The position numbers and the translations under genes are program-made. A stretch of DNA of 64,000 nt from Catenuloplanes atrovinosus. Its GTDB lineage: Bacteria > Actinomycetota > Actinomycetes > Mycobacteriales > Micromonosporaceae. The notes under the pieces are model-generated. The model saw only the letters and a list, made by a program, of their open reading frames with translations. It had not been told where the DNA came from and did no database searches. The stretch's first letter is position 1. Each line of letters starts with the position of its first letter. The DNA is taken from contig NZ_JAVDYB010000001.1 in assembly GCF_031458235.1 (NCBI RefSeq), forward strand, positions 5,690,001 to 5,754,000, read 5' to 3'. Shown one piece after another: positions 34,627 to 43,499 of this stretch.

Positions 34627-34661
34627 GAAGCCGCGCGGGTACGTCGTACCCGCGCGGCTTC
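34627..34661. terminator. Bidirectional terminator
   Basis: Perfect 17-base inverted arms (34627-34643 and 34645-34661) between the convergent aldo/keto reductase and site-2 protease genes, followed by TTCGAGGTTTTG. Confidence 0.9.
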
Positions 34662-34674
34662 TTCGAGGTTTTGA

Positions 34675-35472
34675 TCAGTCGGCCGAGTAGCTCCAGAAGC
34701 GCAGCAGCGCGAAGCCGTCGCCGTAGAGGTACGACGGCATGCCGATCAGGTCGCCCAGCGTGAAGACGACGGAGAAGAACGCGCCGCCGATCGTCGGGTT
34801 CCACAGGAGCGCGAACAGCATGATGAACCCGAACGGGGCGATCACGTCCCAGGTCCGCTTCCAGGAGAACGGCAGCCACGGCCGCAGGATGTTGCCGCCG
34901 TCCAGGCCCGGCACCGGGATCAGGTTCAGCACGGACGCGGTGAGCTGCAGGAACCCGAGCAGTGCGATGCCCGCCCAGAACTCGGTGTGCGTCTCGCCGG
35001 TCACGCCGAACACGAACGGCAGCGCCAGCAGCACCGCGAACACCAGGTTCGTCGCCGGGCCGGCCAGGCTGACCAGCGACGACCGCAGCCGGCTGCGCAG
35101 CGCGCCGTGGTTGACCCACACCGCGCCGCCGGGCAGGCCGATGCCGCCGAGCACCACCACGATCACCGGCAGCACGATGGACAGCAGCGGGTGGCTGTAC
35201 TTCAGCGGGTTCAGCGTCAGGTAGCCGCGGTGCGCCGCGTCGATGTCACCGGACCGGAACGCGACCAGCGCGTGCGCGTACTCATGAACACACAGCGAGA
35301 TCAGCCAGCCGGTCACCACCAGCAGGAACACGTCGAACGCGACGTTGCCGAAGCCGCTCCACGCCATCACGCCGGCGGTCACGAACAGCGCCACCAGGCC
35401 GAGGAAGATCGGGCTGGGGCGGAACGCCTCCCGCGGCACCCCCATGACGAGGTTGCCCATCCGGTCGCTCAC
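34675..35472 (-). CDS. Site-2 protease family (M50) membrane metalloprotease
   Basis: Intramembrane zinc protease of 265 residues. H63-E64-x-x-H67 (HEYAH) lies in the second helix and the third zinc ligand D191 in NLIPVPGLDGG; both motifs are intact. There is no PDZ domain, so it belongs to the compact Rip3-like or archaeal-type group and could release membrane-anchored regulators. The ATG overlaps by four bases the stop of a 66-residue protein encoded upstream. Confidence 0.9.
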   Translation of the reverse strand: MSDRMGNLVMGVPREAFRPSPIFLGLVALFVTAGVMAWSGFGNVAFDVFLLVVTGWLISLCVHEYAHALVAFRSGDIDAAHRGYLTLNPLKYSHPLLSIVLPVIVVVLGGIGLPGGAVWVNHGALRSRLRSSLVSLAGPATNLVFAVLLALPFVFGVTGETHTEFWAGIALLGFLQLTASVLNLIPVPGLDGGNILRPWLPFSWKRTWDVIAPFGFIMLFALLWNPTIGGAFFSVVFTLGDLIGMPSYLYGDGFALLRFWSYSAD

Positions 35473-35669
35473 TCGCGCACCGGCTGCAGACTCATCGAGT
35501 ACTCCACCCGGTCGTCCTCCACCAGAACCACCGTGCTGACGCCGCTCCCCTGCAGCTCACGCCAGGTCTGCCCGATCCAGGACTCCGCGTCGGCCTGGCT
35601 GGAGAACGCCTCCGACGGGCCCTCCACCGGCTTGCCGTCCGAGTCCTCGTAACGCCAGTTCCACGGCAT
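35469..35669 (-). CDS. Small conserved-looking hypothetical protein
   Basis: A 66-residue soluble protein starting MPWNWRYEDSDGKPV, with ESWIGQTWRELQGSGVSTV and a C-terminal strand YSMSLQPVRE. I do not recognise the family. GGGGAG precedes the ATG by ten bases. It is translationally coupled to the site-2 protease, so it may be an accessory or substrate of it. Confidence 0.75.
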   Translation of the reverse strand: MPWNWRYEDSDGKPVEGPSEAFSSQADAESWIGQTWRELQGSGVSTVVLVEDDRVEYSMSLQPVRE

Positions 35670-35774
35670 AAGCGCGTCTCCCCTCATCGCCGGACACCCG
35701 TCCCTGGCGGGATCGAAGGCCACGTGCACAAGCGTAGTCGGCTGGCCCGGCTGACCGCGCACAGCGGATCGCTC

Positions 35775-35787
35775 TAAGGTACGGGTC
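35775..35787 (+). promoter_or_regulatory. -10 box, leaderless cobUT
   Basis: TAAGGT at 35775-35780, seven bases before ATG 35788. This leaves no room for a cobalamin riboswitch in the mRNA. Confidence 0.55.
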
Positions 35788-38547
35788 ATGTCCGTTGACG
35801 GGTGGAACACCCTTCTCGTGCTCGGCGGCATCCGATCCGGCAAGTCGGAGTTCGCCGAGTCGCTCGTGTCCGGCGCGACCAACGTCCGCTACCTCGCCAC
35901 GTCCGCCCCCGTCTCGCTGTCGGACTCCCCCGACGACCCGGAGTGGGCGGCCCGCATCACCGCGCACCGCGAGCGCCGCCCGGAGACCTGGGAGACGGAC
36001 GAGGTCGGCACGGACCCGGGCCGGCTGATCACCGCGCTCACCGAGGCGAAGCCGGACGAGACGCTGCTCGTCGACGACCTGGGCGGCTGGGCCGGCGTGC
36101 TGCTCGACCCGGCACACCAGCCCGCCGACGACGTGAAGACCGTTCAAGAACTCGCCGCGGCGGTACGGGGATGCGCCGCGCGGCTGATCCTGGTCAGCCC
36201 GGAGGTCGGGCTGTCGCTGGTGCCGACGACCACGCTCGGCCGCGCGTTCGCGGACGCGGTCGGCACCATCAACCAGGCGATGGCCGCCGCGGTGGACGCG
36301 GTGGTGCTGGTGGTGGCCGGGCAGCCGACGTGGCTGAAGGGCTCCGCCGACGCCTCCGCCACCGAGCCCGCGACCGCGCCCGCCGCCGCCTCTCCCGCGG
36401 CGCTGCCGGACGTGCCCGCGCCGATCGTGCTGCCCGAGGTGATCACGCCGGTCGCCGCGCCGCCCGCGCCCGCCGCCGCCTCCTCGCCCGAGGACGTGCT
36501 GCGCGGGCCGACGCAGGCGCTGCCGATGGTGCGTACCGGCCTGGTCATCCAGCCCAACATGGAGCTGCCGCTGCCGGACGACGAGGCCGGACCGGCCGCG
36601 CTCGACCGGCTCGCCACACTCGACCTGGCCGGCACCGGCCTCGGCGAGCTGGCCGGCGTGGTCCGGTTCGCCGCCGCCACCCAGGGCACCGACACGCCGC
36701 GCCCCTGGCAGTCCGTGCGGGTGCTGCTGGTCCAGGGCGACCACGCCGGCGGCGCGTCCGCGGGCACCCCGGACGGCGAGTCCAACCGGCGCACCGCGCA
36801 GGCCCGGCTCGGCATCGGCGCGCTCGCCCAGCTCACCACGGCCGCCGGAGCCACGCTCCAGGTCGTGGACGCGCCCGCGTCCGCCGCCATCGAGGACGGT
36901 CCCGCCCTCACGCTCGCCCAGGTCGACCACGCGCTCCGGGTCGGCTGGCGGCTCGCCGAGGAGGCCGTGGAGAGCGGCGCCGATCTGTTGGTCATCGCCG
37001 CGTCCGGGGCCGGCACCCCGGCCGCCGCGGCAGCCGTGCTGGCCGCCACCGCCGGCGCGGAGCCGTCCGCCGTGCTGCCGCTGGTCCGTACCCCCGAGGG
37101 CGACTTCGACGACAACGCCTGGATGGCCCGGTGCGCCGCCGTCCGCGACGCCATGCAGCGGGTGCGCAAGGGTGGGCGCGAGGCCAAGGACATCCTGGCC
37201 GAGGTCGGCGGCGGCGACATCGCCGTGGTCACCGGCATCCTGCTCGGCGCCACCGCCCGCCGTACCCCCGTCCTCCTCGACGGCCCGGTCGGCGTGGCCG
37301 CCGCCCTGGTCAGCCGCGACCTGGCCGGCCAGGCCCGGCACTGGTGCCTGCTCCCCGACCACAACGGCGACCCGGCCGTCAAGCTCGCCGCGGACGTCCT
37401 CGGCCTCACGCCGGTCCTCACCATGCGGCTCGACCTCGGCGAGGGCACGGCCGCGCTGGCCGCGCTGCCGGTGCTGCGCTCCGCGATCGCGCTCGCGGCC
37501 TCCATCCCGCCGCGGGATGCCGCACCGTCCATGTCGTCCGCCGAGGGGGACGCGTCGTGGCCGGCGGAGGGTCTGGACGCGACGGCCGCGGCCGGGGCCG
37601 CGTCGGCGGGAGCCGCCGGGCTGCTGGCGGAGGCGGCGCTGTCCGCGGGGTCCACCGCCACCTCCACTTCCTCGTCGGACTCCGGCGCGGCGTCCACGGG
37701 CGACTCCGGGGCCGCGTCGGGTGACGATGCGGCCGTCGCGCTGGCCAGCGCGGTCGGCGTGGTCACCGGCGACTCGACGAGCGACACGGACTCCAAGGAC
37801 ACGGACAACGACACGACGACCGTCCTGCCGGGCGCGGGCGGCTCCGCCGCGGCCACGACCGGCGGCATCACTCCTGCCGGTGGCACGGACAACGACACGA
37901 CGACCGTCCTGCCGGGCGCCGGTGGCTCCGCCGCGGCCACGACCGGCGGCATCACTCCTGCCGGTGGCACGGACAACGACACGACGACCGTCCTGCCGGG
38001 CGCCGGTGGCTCCGGCGCGGCCACGACCGGCGACATCGCGCGGGCCGGTGGCACGGGCAGTGACGTGACGACCCACGTCTCCGGCTCCGGTGCCGGTGGC
38101 GCGGGTAACGACGCGACCACCGGGATCACCGGCGCTGGTGGCACCGGCAACGACGGGGGACCCGGCATCGGCACGAGGGGTGCCGGCGCCGACACGACAG
38201 CCGTCATCACCGGCGCCGGCGGGTCGGACGCCGATGAGACGGCCGTGATCCGGCTCCCCGAGAGCGCGACCTCCGGCGGCGCCGGCGCGGCGGCCTTCCC
38301 GTCCCGCACCGCCGACGCGACCGAGGACGACGCGGAGCGCACCGCGGTCTTCTCCGTCGCGCCGCCGGCCGACGAGTCACCGACCACGGCGTTCCGGGTA
38401 CCGCCCAAGGACGACCCGGAGGCCACCACGGTCATCTCCACCGGCGGCACGTCCCGTACCGAGGACGACGAGGACTCCACCTCCTGGCTCCCCGGCTTCG
38501 GCAATCCGCGCCGCACCGACGACCCGGACGCCCCCACGCGCCGCTGA
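35788..38547 (+). CDS. Fused adenosylcobinamide kinase (CobU) and CobT-like domain with low-complexity tail
   Basis: A 919-residue fusion. Residues 1-190 are CobU (kinase/guanylyltransferase): P-loop GGIRSGKSEFAE and the guanylylated-histidine region AHRERRPETWETDE. Residues about 235-575 are CobT-like (nicotinate-nucleotide:DMB phosphoribosyltransferase): EVGGGDIAVVTGILLGAT and LDLGEGTAAL (the general-base Glu region) are kept. However, the usual TKPxGSLGxLE and GEMGIGNTT motifs are replaced by divergent sequence. Residues about 575-919 are Thr/Gly/Asp-rich, with an 84-bp repeat and several TAV/TTV clusters. Both enzymes act in the nucleotide-loop assembly of B12, with cobS next door. Activity of the CobT half is uncertain. 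Confidence 0.85.
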   Translation: MSVDGWNTLLVLGGIRSGKSEFAESLVSGATNVRYLATSAPVSLSDSPDDPEWAARITAHRERRPETWETDEVGTDPGRLITALTEAKPDETLLVDDLGGWAGVLLDPAHQPADDVKTVQELAAAVRGCAARLILVSPEVGLSLVPTTTLGRAFADAVGTINQAMAAAVDAVVLVVAGQPTWLKGSADASATEPATAPAAASPAALPDVPAPIVLPEVITPVAAPPAPAAASSPEDVLRGPTQALPMVRTGLVIQPNMELPLPDDEAGPAALDRLATLDLAGTGLGELAGVVRFAAATQGTDTPRPWQSVRVLLVQGDHAGGASAGTPDGESNRRTAQARLGIGALAQLTTAAGATLQVVDAPASAAIEDGPALTLAQVDHALRVGWRLAEEAVESGADLLVIAASGAGTPAAAAAVLAATAGAEPSAVLPLVRTPEGDFDDNAWMARCAAVRDAMQRVRKGGREAKDILAEVGGGDIAVVTGILLGATARRTPVLLDGPVGVAAALVSRDLAGQARHWCLLPDHNGDPAVKLAADVLGLTPVLTMRLDLGEGTAALAALPVLRSAIALAASIPPRDAAPSMSSAEGDASWPAEGLDATAAAGAASAGAAGLLAEAALSAGSTATSTSSSDSGAASTGDSGAASGDDAAVALASAVGVVTGDSTSDTDSKDTDNDTTTVLPGAGGSAAATTGGITPAGGTDNDTTTVLPGAGGSAAATTGGITPAGGTDNDTTTVLPGAGGSGAATTGDIARAGGTGSDVTTHVSGSGAGGAGNDATTGITGAGGTGNDGGPGIGTRGAGADTTAVITGAGGSDADETAVIRLPESATSGGAGAAAFPSRTADATEDDAERTAVFSVAPPADESPTTAFRVPPKDDPEATTVISTGGTSRTEDDEDSTSWLPGFGNPRRTDDPDAPTRR
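37801..38052 (+). repeat. 84-bp tandem repeat in the cobUT tail
   Basis: Three copies starting at 37801, 37885 and 37969 (exact 84-bp steps) code the 28-residue unit around NDTTTVLPGAGGS and ITPAGGTD. Confidence 0.85.
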
Positions 38548-38551
38548 CCCG

Positions 38552-39427
38552 TTGCCCACCCCGCACAACGATCCCGCGCCCAGGCCCGCCCCGGAACCCT
38601 CCGGCGGCGGGCCTGCCGCACCCGCGGTCTCCCCGGGCGGCGGCGATGCGGCGGCCGGGCGGTGGGTGCTGCTGGTGGACGGCGTGCGACTGGCGGTGAC
38701 CACGCTGACGGTCGTACCGGTGCGGGTCGGCATCGTCGACCGGCGGACCGCCGCGGTAGCCATGACCGCCGCACCGGCCGTCGGGCTCCCGCTCGGCGCG
38801 CTCCTCGCCGGCATCCTCCTGCTGCTCGACGCGGCCGGTGCCCCCACGTTGCTGGCCGCGGCCGTCACGCTCGGCCTGTCCACGCTGCTCACCCGCGCGT
38901 TGCACCTGGACGGCCTGGCCGACACCGTCGACGCGCTCGGCTCCTACCGCGCCGGCGAGGCCGGGCTGGCCGTGATGAAGAAGCCGGACATCGGCCCGTT
39001 CGGCGTGGCCGCCGTGACGCTCGCGCTGCTCACCCAGGCCGCCGCGCTCACCGCGCTACCGGACGCCGCACCGGTCGCCGTGCTGTCCACCGTCTGCACC
39101 GCTTACGGCACCGGGCGCCTGGCGATCTCCTGGGCCTGCCGCCGGGGTCTGCCCCCCGCCCGCCCGACCGGGCTGGGCGCCCTGGTCGCGGACACCGTGC
39201 CCCCGGTCCCGCTGGCACTCGGCACCGCGGCGACCGTGGCGATCTCGGTACCCGCCGTCCCCGGCCGCCCCTGGCAGGGCCCGCTGGCCGTGATCCTCGC
39301 CCTCACCGCCACCCACCTGCTCCTCCGCCAGTGCCACCGCCGCTTCGGCGGCATCACCGGCGACATCCTCGGCGCCTCCCTCGAACTCGCCACCACCGTC
39401 GCCCTGATCACCCTCGCCCTCCGGTGA
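38552..39427 (+). CDS. cobS: Adenosylcobinamide-GDP ribazoletransferase
   Basis: Membrane enzyme joining adenosylcobinamide-GDP and alpha-ribazole, the last step of cobalamin assembly. The 291-residue protein starts at TTG 38552, four bases after cobUT. It has a proline-rich N-terminal extension of about 40 residues, then hydrophobic helices with LHLDGLADTVDALGS and GGITGDILGA, the acidic and glycine motifs of the family. Co-transcribed with cobUT. Confidence 0.92.
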   Translation: MPTPHNDPAPRPAPEPSGGGPAAPAVSPGGGDAAAGRWVLLVDGVRLAVTTLTVVPVRVGIVDRRTAAVAMTAAPAVGLPLGALLAGILLLLDAAGAPTLLAAAVTLGLSTLLTRALHLDGLADTVDALGSYRAGEAGLAVMKKPDIGPFGVAAVTLALLTQAAALTALPDAAPVAVLSTVCTAYGTGRLAISWACRRGLPPARPTGLGALVADTVPPVPLALGTAATVAISVPAVPGRPWQGPLAVILALTATHLLLRQCHRRFGGITGDILGASLELATTVALITLALR

Positions 39428-39469
39428 TCGTTCCTCGCTGCGCGGACCCCTCCCGGGATTCGCAGACCG

Positions 39470-39565
39470 CTCTCTCGCTCCGGGCACACTCTCGCTCCGG
39501 GCACCACCCGCTCCGGGCACACTCTCGCTCCGCGGACCACTCTGGCTCCGCCGACCAGTCACGCT
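39470..39565. repeat. Degenerate 17-18 bp tandem repeat
   Basis: About six units around CGCTCCGSGSACCACTC in the gap after cobS. Unit boundaries and bases vary. Confidence 0.55.
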
Positions 39566-39642
39566 CCGCGGATCGCCGGGGGGATATTTCGGCTTCGGAC
39601 CGCGCGGGTGACCATCAGGTCGCGCCGATGATCAACTCACTT

Positions 39643-39693
39643 TGTGAGCCTCCGGCACGTAATTCGAGCGAAATTACGTGCCGGAGGCTCACA
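39643..39693. repeat. Perfect 22-bp inverted repeat
   Basis: Arms 39643-39664 and 39672-39693 are exact reverse complements around a seven-base loop. No T-tract follows on either strand. The surroundings are AT-richer than the rest of the window, and a 12-bp palindrome ccgaaatttcgg follows at 39731-39742. Confidence 0.85.
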
Positions 39694-39740
39694 TAGATGA
39701 AAAGTCATCGATCGAATTACTGACGATATACCGAAATTTC

Positions 39741-39956
39741 GGGCGCGGCGCGGCGGACCACCTCGGAACAGATCGGGCGCGGCGCGGCGGACCACCTCGG
39801 AACAGATCGGGCGCGGCGCGGCGGACCACCTCGGAACAGATCGGGCGCGGCGCGGCGGACCACCTCGGAACAGATCGGGCGCGGCGCGGCGGACCACCTC
39901 GGAACAGATCGGGCGCGGCGCGGCGCGACCGTCTCGGAGCAGATCGGGCGCGGCGC
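39741..39956. repeat. 34-bp tandem repeat, five perfect copies plus variants
   Basis: The unit beginning gggcgcggcgcggcggacca and ending cagatc recurs at 39741, 39775, 39809, 39843 and 39877 without change. A sixth 35-bp variant starts at 39911 and a partial copy at 39946. No unique spacers, so it is not a CRISPR array. Confidence 0.9.
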
Positions 39957-40163
39957 GCCCGAGCACGGACCGAGCGGCGAGCGGCAGCCGGCGCGCCGCG
40001 GAGGGCGCGACGTTGAGTATCGCGGCGGCGAGCCGCTGGGGCGTTCGCGGCCGCGGGCCCGCGTTTCCAGCGGCGGCCTCCGCGCGAGCCGGCCGGGACG
40101 GCACCCACGGCCGTACCGGGCCGGCAGTGGACGGTGCGACCGGCGGGCCGCCCGGCCGGCGGG

Positions 40164-41252
40164 CTAGCGCACCGAGGTGGTGACGAAGGGCGGCTTGACG
40201 ATGGTCATGGGGGTGCGGCGGCCACGGATGTCGACGTGGACGGTGTCGCCGAGGGAGGTGCCGGGGACGGTGTCGAGGAGGGCGAGCGCGATGCCGACCT
40301 TGCGCGTCGGGGAGAACGTGCCGCTGGTGATCTCGCCGACGCGGGCGTCGCCGGCGTAGACGTCCATGTGGGCGCGCGGGATGCCGCGGCCCTGTGCCTC
40401 CAGGCCGACGAGCACGCGGCGCGGGCCGGACTCCTTTTCGGCGAGCAGCACGTCACGGCCCCAGAACGCGGGCTTGGTCCAGCCGACCGCCCAGCCGGAG
40501 CGGCCCTGCACGGGCGTGATGTCCAGCGACAGGTCCTGGCCGTGCAGCGGGTAGCCCATCTCGGTGCGCAGCGTGTCGCGCGCGCCGAGCCCGCACGGCT
40601 TCAGCGTGGGGTCCGCGTCGAACAGCGCGTCCCAGACCGCGGTGGCGGACTCCGCCGGTACGACCAGCTCGTACCCGATCTCGCCGGTGTAGCCCGTCCG
40701 GCACACGATGATGTCGGCGCCGGCCAGCCGGGCCGGGGCGAAGCTCATGTACTGGTGACCGGTGTCCAGGCCGAGCGTGGCCAGCAGCGCGGGCGAGGCG
40801 GGGCCCTGGACGGCCAGCACCGCGAACGCGTCGTGCTCGTTCCGCACGCTGACGCCGGTGGGCGCGGCCTCGGTGAGGCGGCGGACGACCTCGGCGGTGT
40901 TGGCCGCGTTCGGGATCAGGAAGACGTGGTCGTCGCCGTGCAGGTAGGCGATGATGTCGTCGACCACGCCGCCGGTGGCGTCGTCGCAGCACAGCGTGTA
41001 CTGCGCGCGGCCGGGGCCGATGCGGCCGAGGTCGTTGGTGAGGCAGGCGTTGACGAACGCGGCGGCGCCGGGCCCGGTGACGCGCGCCTTGCCGAGGTGG
41101 GACACGTCGAAGACGCCGACGTTCTCGCGGACCGCGGTGTGCTCGGCGATGACGCCGCCGTCCGCGTACTCCAGAGGCATCTCCCAGCCTCCGAACGGCG
41201 CGAACTTCGCGCCCCGGGAGACGTGCCGGTCGTGCAGGGGAGATCTCTTCAT
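40164..41252 (-). CDS. gcvT: Aminomethyltransferase, glycine cleavage T protein
   Basis: Transfers the methylene group from the lipoyl arm of GcvH to tetrahydrofolate, releasing ammonia. The 362-residue protein starts [20 protein letters not shown] and keeps [35 protein letters not shown] and [16 protein letters not shown]. The family usually reads DVSHMGxxxVxG; the change to SHLGK is mild. ATG 41252 lies seven bases behind TAAGTT (minus strand), so leaderless; codons further upstream overlap the divergent promoter. gcvH and gcvP are not in the window. Confidence 0.94.
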   Translation of the reverse strand: MKRSPLHDRHVSRGAKFAPFGGWEMPLEYADGGVIAEHTAVRENVGVFDVSHLGKARVTGPGAAAFVNACLTNDLGRIGPGRAQYTLCCDDATGGVVDDIIAYLHGDDHVFLIPNAANTAEVVRRLTEAAPTGVSVRNEHDAFAVLAVQGPASPALLATLGLDTGHQYMSFAPARLAGADIIVCRTGYTGEIGYELVVPAESATAVWDALFDADPTLKPCGLGARDTLRTEMGYPLHGQDLSLDITPVQGRSGWAVGWTKPAFWGRDVLLAEKESGPRRVLVGLEAQGRGIPRAHMDVYAGDARVGEITSGTFSPTRKVGIALALLDTVPGTSLGDTVHVDIRGRRTPMTIVKPPFVTTSVR

Positions 41253-41385
41253 GGGTGGCAACTTACCCGCATCCGACCATCTGGTTAGCATCGGCGGGAC
41301 ATGATGTTGTCCAGCGGGTACGCCTCGCAGACGACCACACCAGCGGATGCGCACCCGCACGCCGCCCAGACGTCGGAGAAGCCGA

Positions 41386-42939
41386 GTGACTCAGCCCAAT
41401 CCCTCCCTGCACCTGGTGGACAGCGACCCCGCCGAGCTTGCCGTCGACGCCGTCGTGATCGGCGTGCACAGCCGCGACGACGAGCCGTCCGGTCTGCTGA
41501 TCGCCAGCGGCGCGGAGAGCATCACGGCTGCGTTCGACGGCCGGCTGGCGGAGACGCTGCGGCTGCTGGGCGCGTCCGGCAGCGCCGGTGAGGTGACCAA
41601 GATCGCAACCCTAGGCACGGTGACCGCGCCGATCGTCGCGGCCGTCGGCCTGGGCCCGGAGCCGTCCGGTGCCGCGCCGGAGCCGGAGGCGCTGCGCCGC
41701 GCGGCCGGGACCGCGGTGCGCGCGCTGGCCGGTGCCGGCACCGTGGCGCTGGCGCTGCCGCTGCCGGACGACGCGGACGGCCCGGCCGCGCTCGGCGCCG
41801 TCGCCGAGGGCGCGGTGCTCGGGTCGTACCGGTTCGCCGGGTACAAGACGAAGCCGCAGCCGGGCCGCCGTGAGCCGGTCGGGACCGTGCGGGTCGTGGT
41901 GCCGGACGCGGCCGACGCCGGGCTGGTCGCGGCGCTGGCGCGGGCGTCCGCGGTGGCGTCCGCCGTGGTGCGCACGCGCGACTGGGTGAACGCCGCGCCG
42001 AACGAGCTGCGCCCGCCCCAGTTCGCCGAGCAGGTCGCGGCCGCGGGCCGCGAGGCCGGGCTCGAGGTCGAGGTGCTGGACGAGAAGGCGCTGGCCGAGG
42101 GCGGATACGGCGGCATTCTCGCGGTCGGCCTCGGCTCGGAGGCCCCGCCGCGCCTGGTGAAACTGACCTACACGCCGCAGTCCCCGGCCGCGGGCGCCAA
42201 GCGGGTCGCGCTGGTCGGCAAGGGCATCACGTTCGACACCGGCGGCGTCTCGATCAAGCCGGCCGCGGGCATGTGGGAGATGAAGTCCGACATGGCCGGT
42301 GCCGCCGCGGTCGCGGCCACCCTGCTGGCGGTGGCGGAGCTGAAGCCGGCCGTGCCGGTGACCGGCTACCTGCCGATCGCGGAGAACATGCCGTCGGGTT
42401 CGGCGTACCGGCCGGGTGACGTGGTCACGATGTTCAACGGCAAGCGGGTCGAGGTGCTGAACACGGACGCCGAGGGCCGCATGGTGCTGGGCGACGCGAT
42501 GGCGCGGGCCTGCGCGGACGGCACCGACTACCTGTTCGAGACGTCCACGCTGACCGGCGGCCAGGTCATCGCGCTCGGCAAGCGGATCTCCGGGGTGATG
42601 GGCACGGCGGAGCTGACCGAGCGGGTGAAGGCCGCGGGCGAGCTGGTCGGCGAGCCGGCCTGGCCGATGCCGCTGCCGGACGACGTGCGCAAGGGCATGG
42701 ACTCGGACGTCGCGGACATCTCGCAGGTCAACGCGGGCATGGACCGGGCCGGGCACATGCTGCAGGGCGGCGTGTTCCTGCGCGAGTTCGTCACCGAGGA
42801 CGTGGCCTGGGCGCACATCGACATCGCGGGCCCGAGCTTCCACACCGGCGAGGCCACCGGCTACTGGACCAAGGGCGGCACCGGCGTGCCGGTGCGCACG
42901 CTGGTCGCGCTGATCGACGACGTGGTCGCGAACGGCTGA
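41386..42939 (+). CDS. pepA: Leucyl aminopeptidase (M17)
   Basis: Cytosolic dizinc aminopeptidase of 517 residues. In the C-terminal catalytic domain the metal and active-site residues are visible: K279 and D284 in [12 protein letters not shown]302 in [11 protein letters not shown], and D361 and E363 in [15 protein letters not shown] 41386 follows GGAG by eight bases; an in-frame upstream start at 41347 would add an Arg/Pro-rich stretch. Divergent from gcvT, the arrangement of Rv2211c-Rv2213. Confidence 0.94.
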   Translation: MTQPNPSLHLVDSDPAELAVDAVVIGVHSRDDEPSGLLIASGAESITAAFDGRLAETLRLLGASGSAGEVTKIATLGTVTAPIVAAVGLGPEPSGAAPEPEALRRAAGTAVRALAGAGTVALALPLPDDADGPAALGAVAEGAVLGSYRFAGYKTKPQPGRREPVGTVRVVVPDAADAGLVAALARASAVASAVVRTRDWVNAAPNELRPPQFAEQVAAAGREAGLEVEVLDEKALAEGGYGGILAVGLGSEAPPRLVKLTYTPQSPAAGAKRVALVGKGITFDTGGVSIKPAAGMWEMKSDMAGAAAVAATLLAVAELKPAVPVTGYLPIAENMPSGSAYRPGDVVTMFNGKRVEVLNTDAEGRMVLGDAMARACADGTDYLFETSTLTGGQVIALGKRISGVMGTAELTERVKAAGELVGEPAWPMPLPDDVRKGMDSDVADISQVNAGMDRAGHMLQGGVFLREFVTEDVAWAHIDIAGPSFHTGEATGYWTKGGTGVPVRTLVALIDDVVANG

Positions 42940-42949
42940 GCACGCGATT

Positions 42950-42977
42950 CCGGGCGTCCCGTCACCGGGGCGCCCGG
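42950..42977. terminator. Bidirectional terminator
   Basis: Eleven-base stem with one G-U pair (42950-42960 with 42967-42977) between convergent pepA and the 107-residue gene. Confidence 0.75.
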
Positions 42978-42996
42978 ATCAGCGATAGATTCGCGG

Positions 42997-43320
42997 TCAG
43001 GAGGACGCGCGCTTGCGACGCTCGTTGTAATCGCGCATGCGCTGCGGATAGCCCACGAGCTGAATGTCGTACACGGGAATCGCCATCCTGTGCGCGAACC
43101 GCCGCGCGCCCTCGGGCGAGTCGATGCGACGGCGGGTCCACTCGCCGTCGTGGGCTATCAGGATGACCGTGGTCTCGGTCACGGTCGTCTTGGGCTCGAT
43201 GAAGACCTCGACACCGGTACGCGAGGTCACGAACTGTGCGAGGTGTTCCAGGGCCTCATTCTGCGCCGCTCGGGCAACCGAGCCCCCGCCCGACTTCTTC
43301 TGCCGCCTGAACCAGGCCAC
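42997..43320 (-). CDS. Conserved-looking small hypothetical protein
   Basis: A 107-residue basic protein starting MAWFRRQKKSGG (GTG start, GGGGGAG site upstream). It has EALEHLAQFVTSRTGVEVFI, then TTVILIAHDGEWTRRRID and IPVYDIQLVGYPQRMRDYNE, predicting a small alpha/beta fold. I recall similar proteins in other actinobacteria beside lpd but no function. Divergent from lpd. Confidence 0.75.
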   Translation of the reverse strand: MAWFRRQKKSGGGSVARAAQNEALEHLAQFVTSRTGVEVFIEPKTTVTETTVILIAHDGEWTRRRIDSPEGARRFAHRMAIPVYDIQLVGYPQRMRDYNERRKRASS

Positions 43321-43499
43321 CGTGTGTCTCCCCCATCCGCAACCGTCACGGGCGACTTGCAGGCAAGGGTACTGCCAGGGGACGTGTTCCTGGGCACCTC
43401 CCTACGCGGCCCCCTTCCACAAGTGACAGGATGGGCACGGCACCATGCACGTTACGACAGCATGACCGTCGTATGAGCGACGCGACTTGGGAGTTGACT

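Larger units (their letters stand above)
39428..40163. other. Repeat-filled gap between convergent genes
   Basis: The 736 bases between the ends of cobS and gcvT hold no supported gene. They contain a short-period repeat, a 22-bp inverted repeat and the 34-bp array, and the last ~200 bases (39957-40163) show nothing recognisable. Confidence 0.65.

Noticed and set aside
34627-34661. Long inverted repeat as mobile-element end
   Set aside because: It is single, lies exactly between convergent gene ends and has the form of a bidirectional terminator.
35670-35787. Cobalamin riboswitch before cobUT
   Set aside because: The -10 box lies seven bases before the ATG, leaving no leader, and no B12-box-like sequence is seen.
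39741-39956. Possible CRISPR array
   Set aside because: Units are directly contiguous with no unique spacers, and no cas gene is present.
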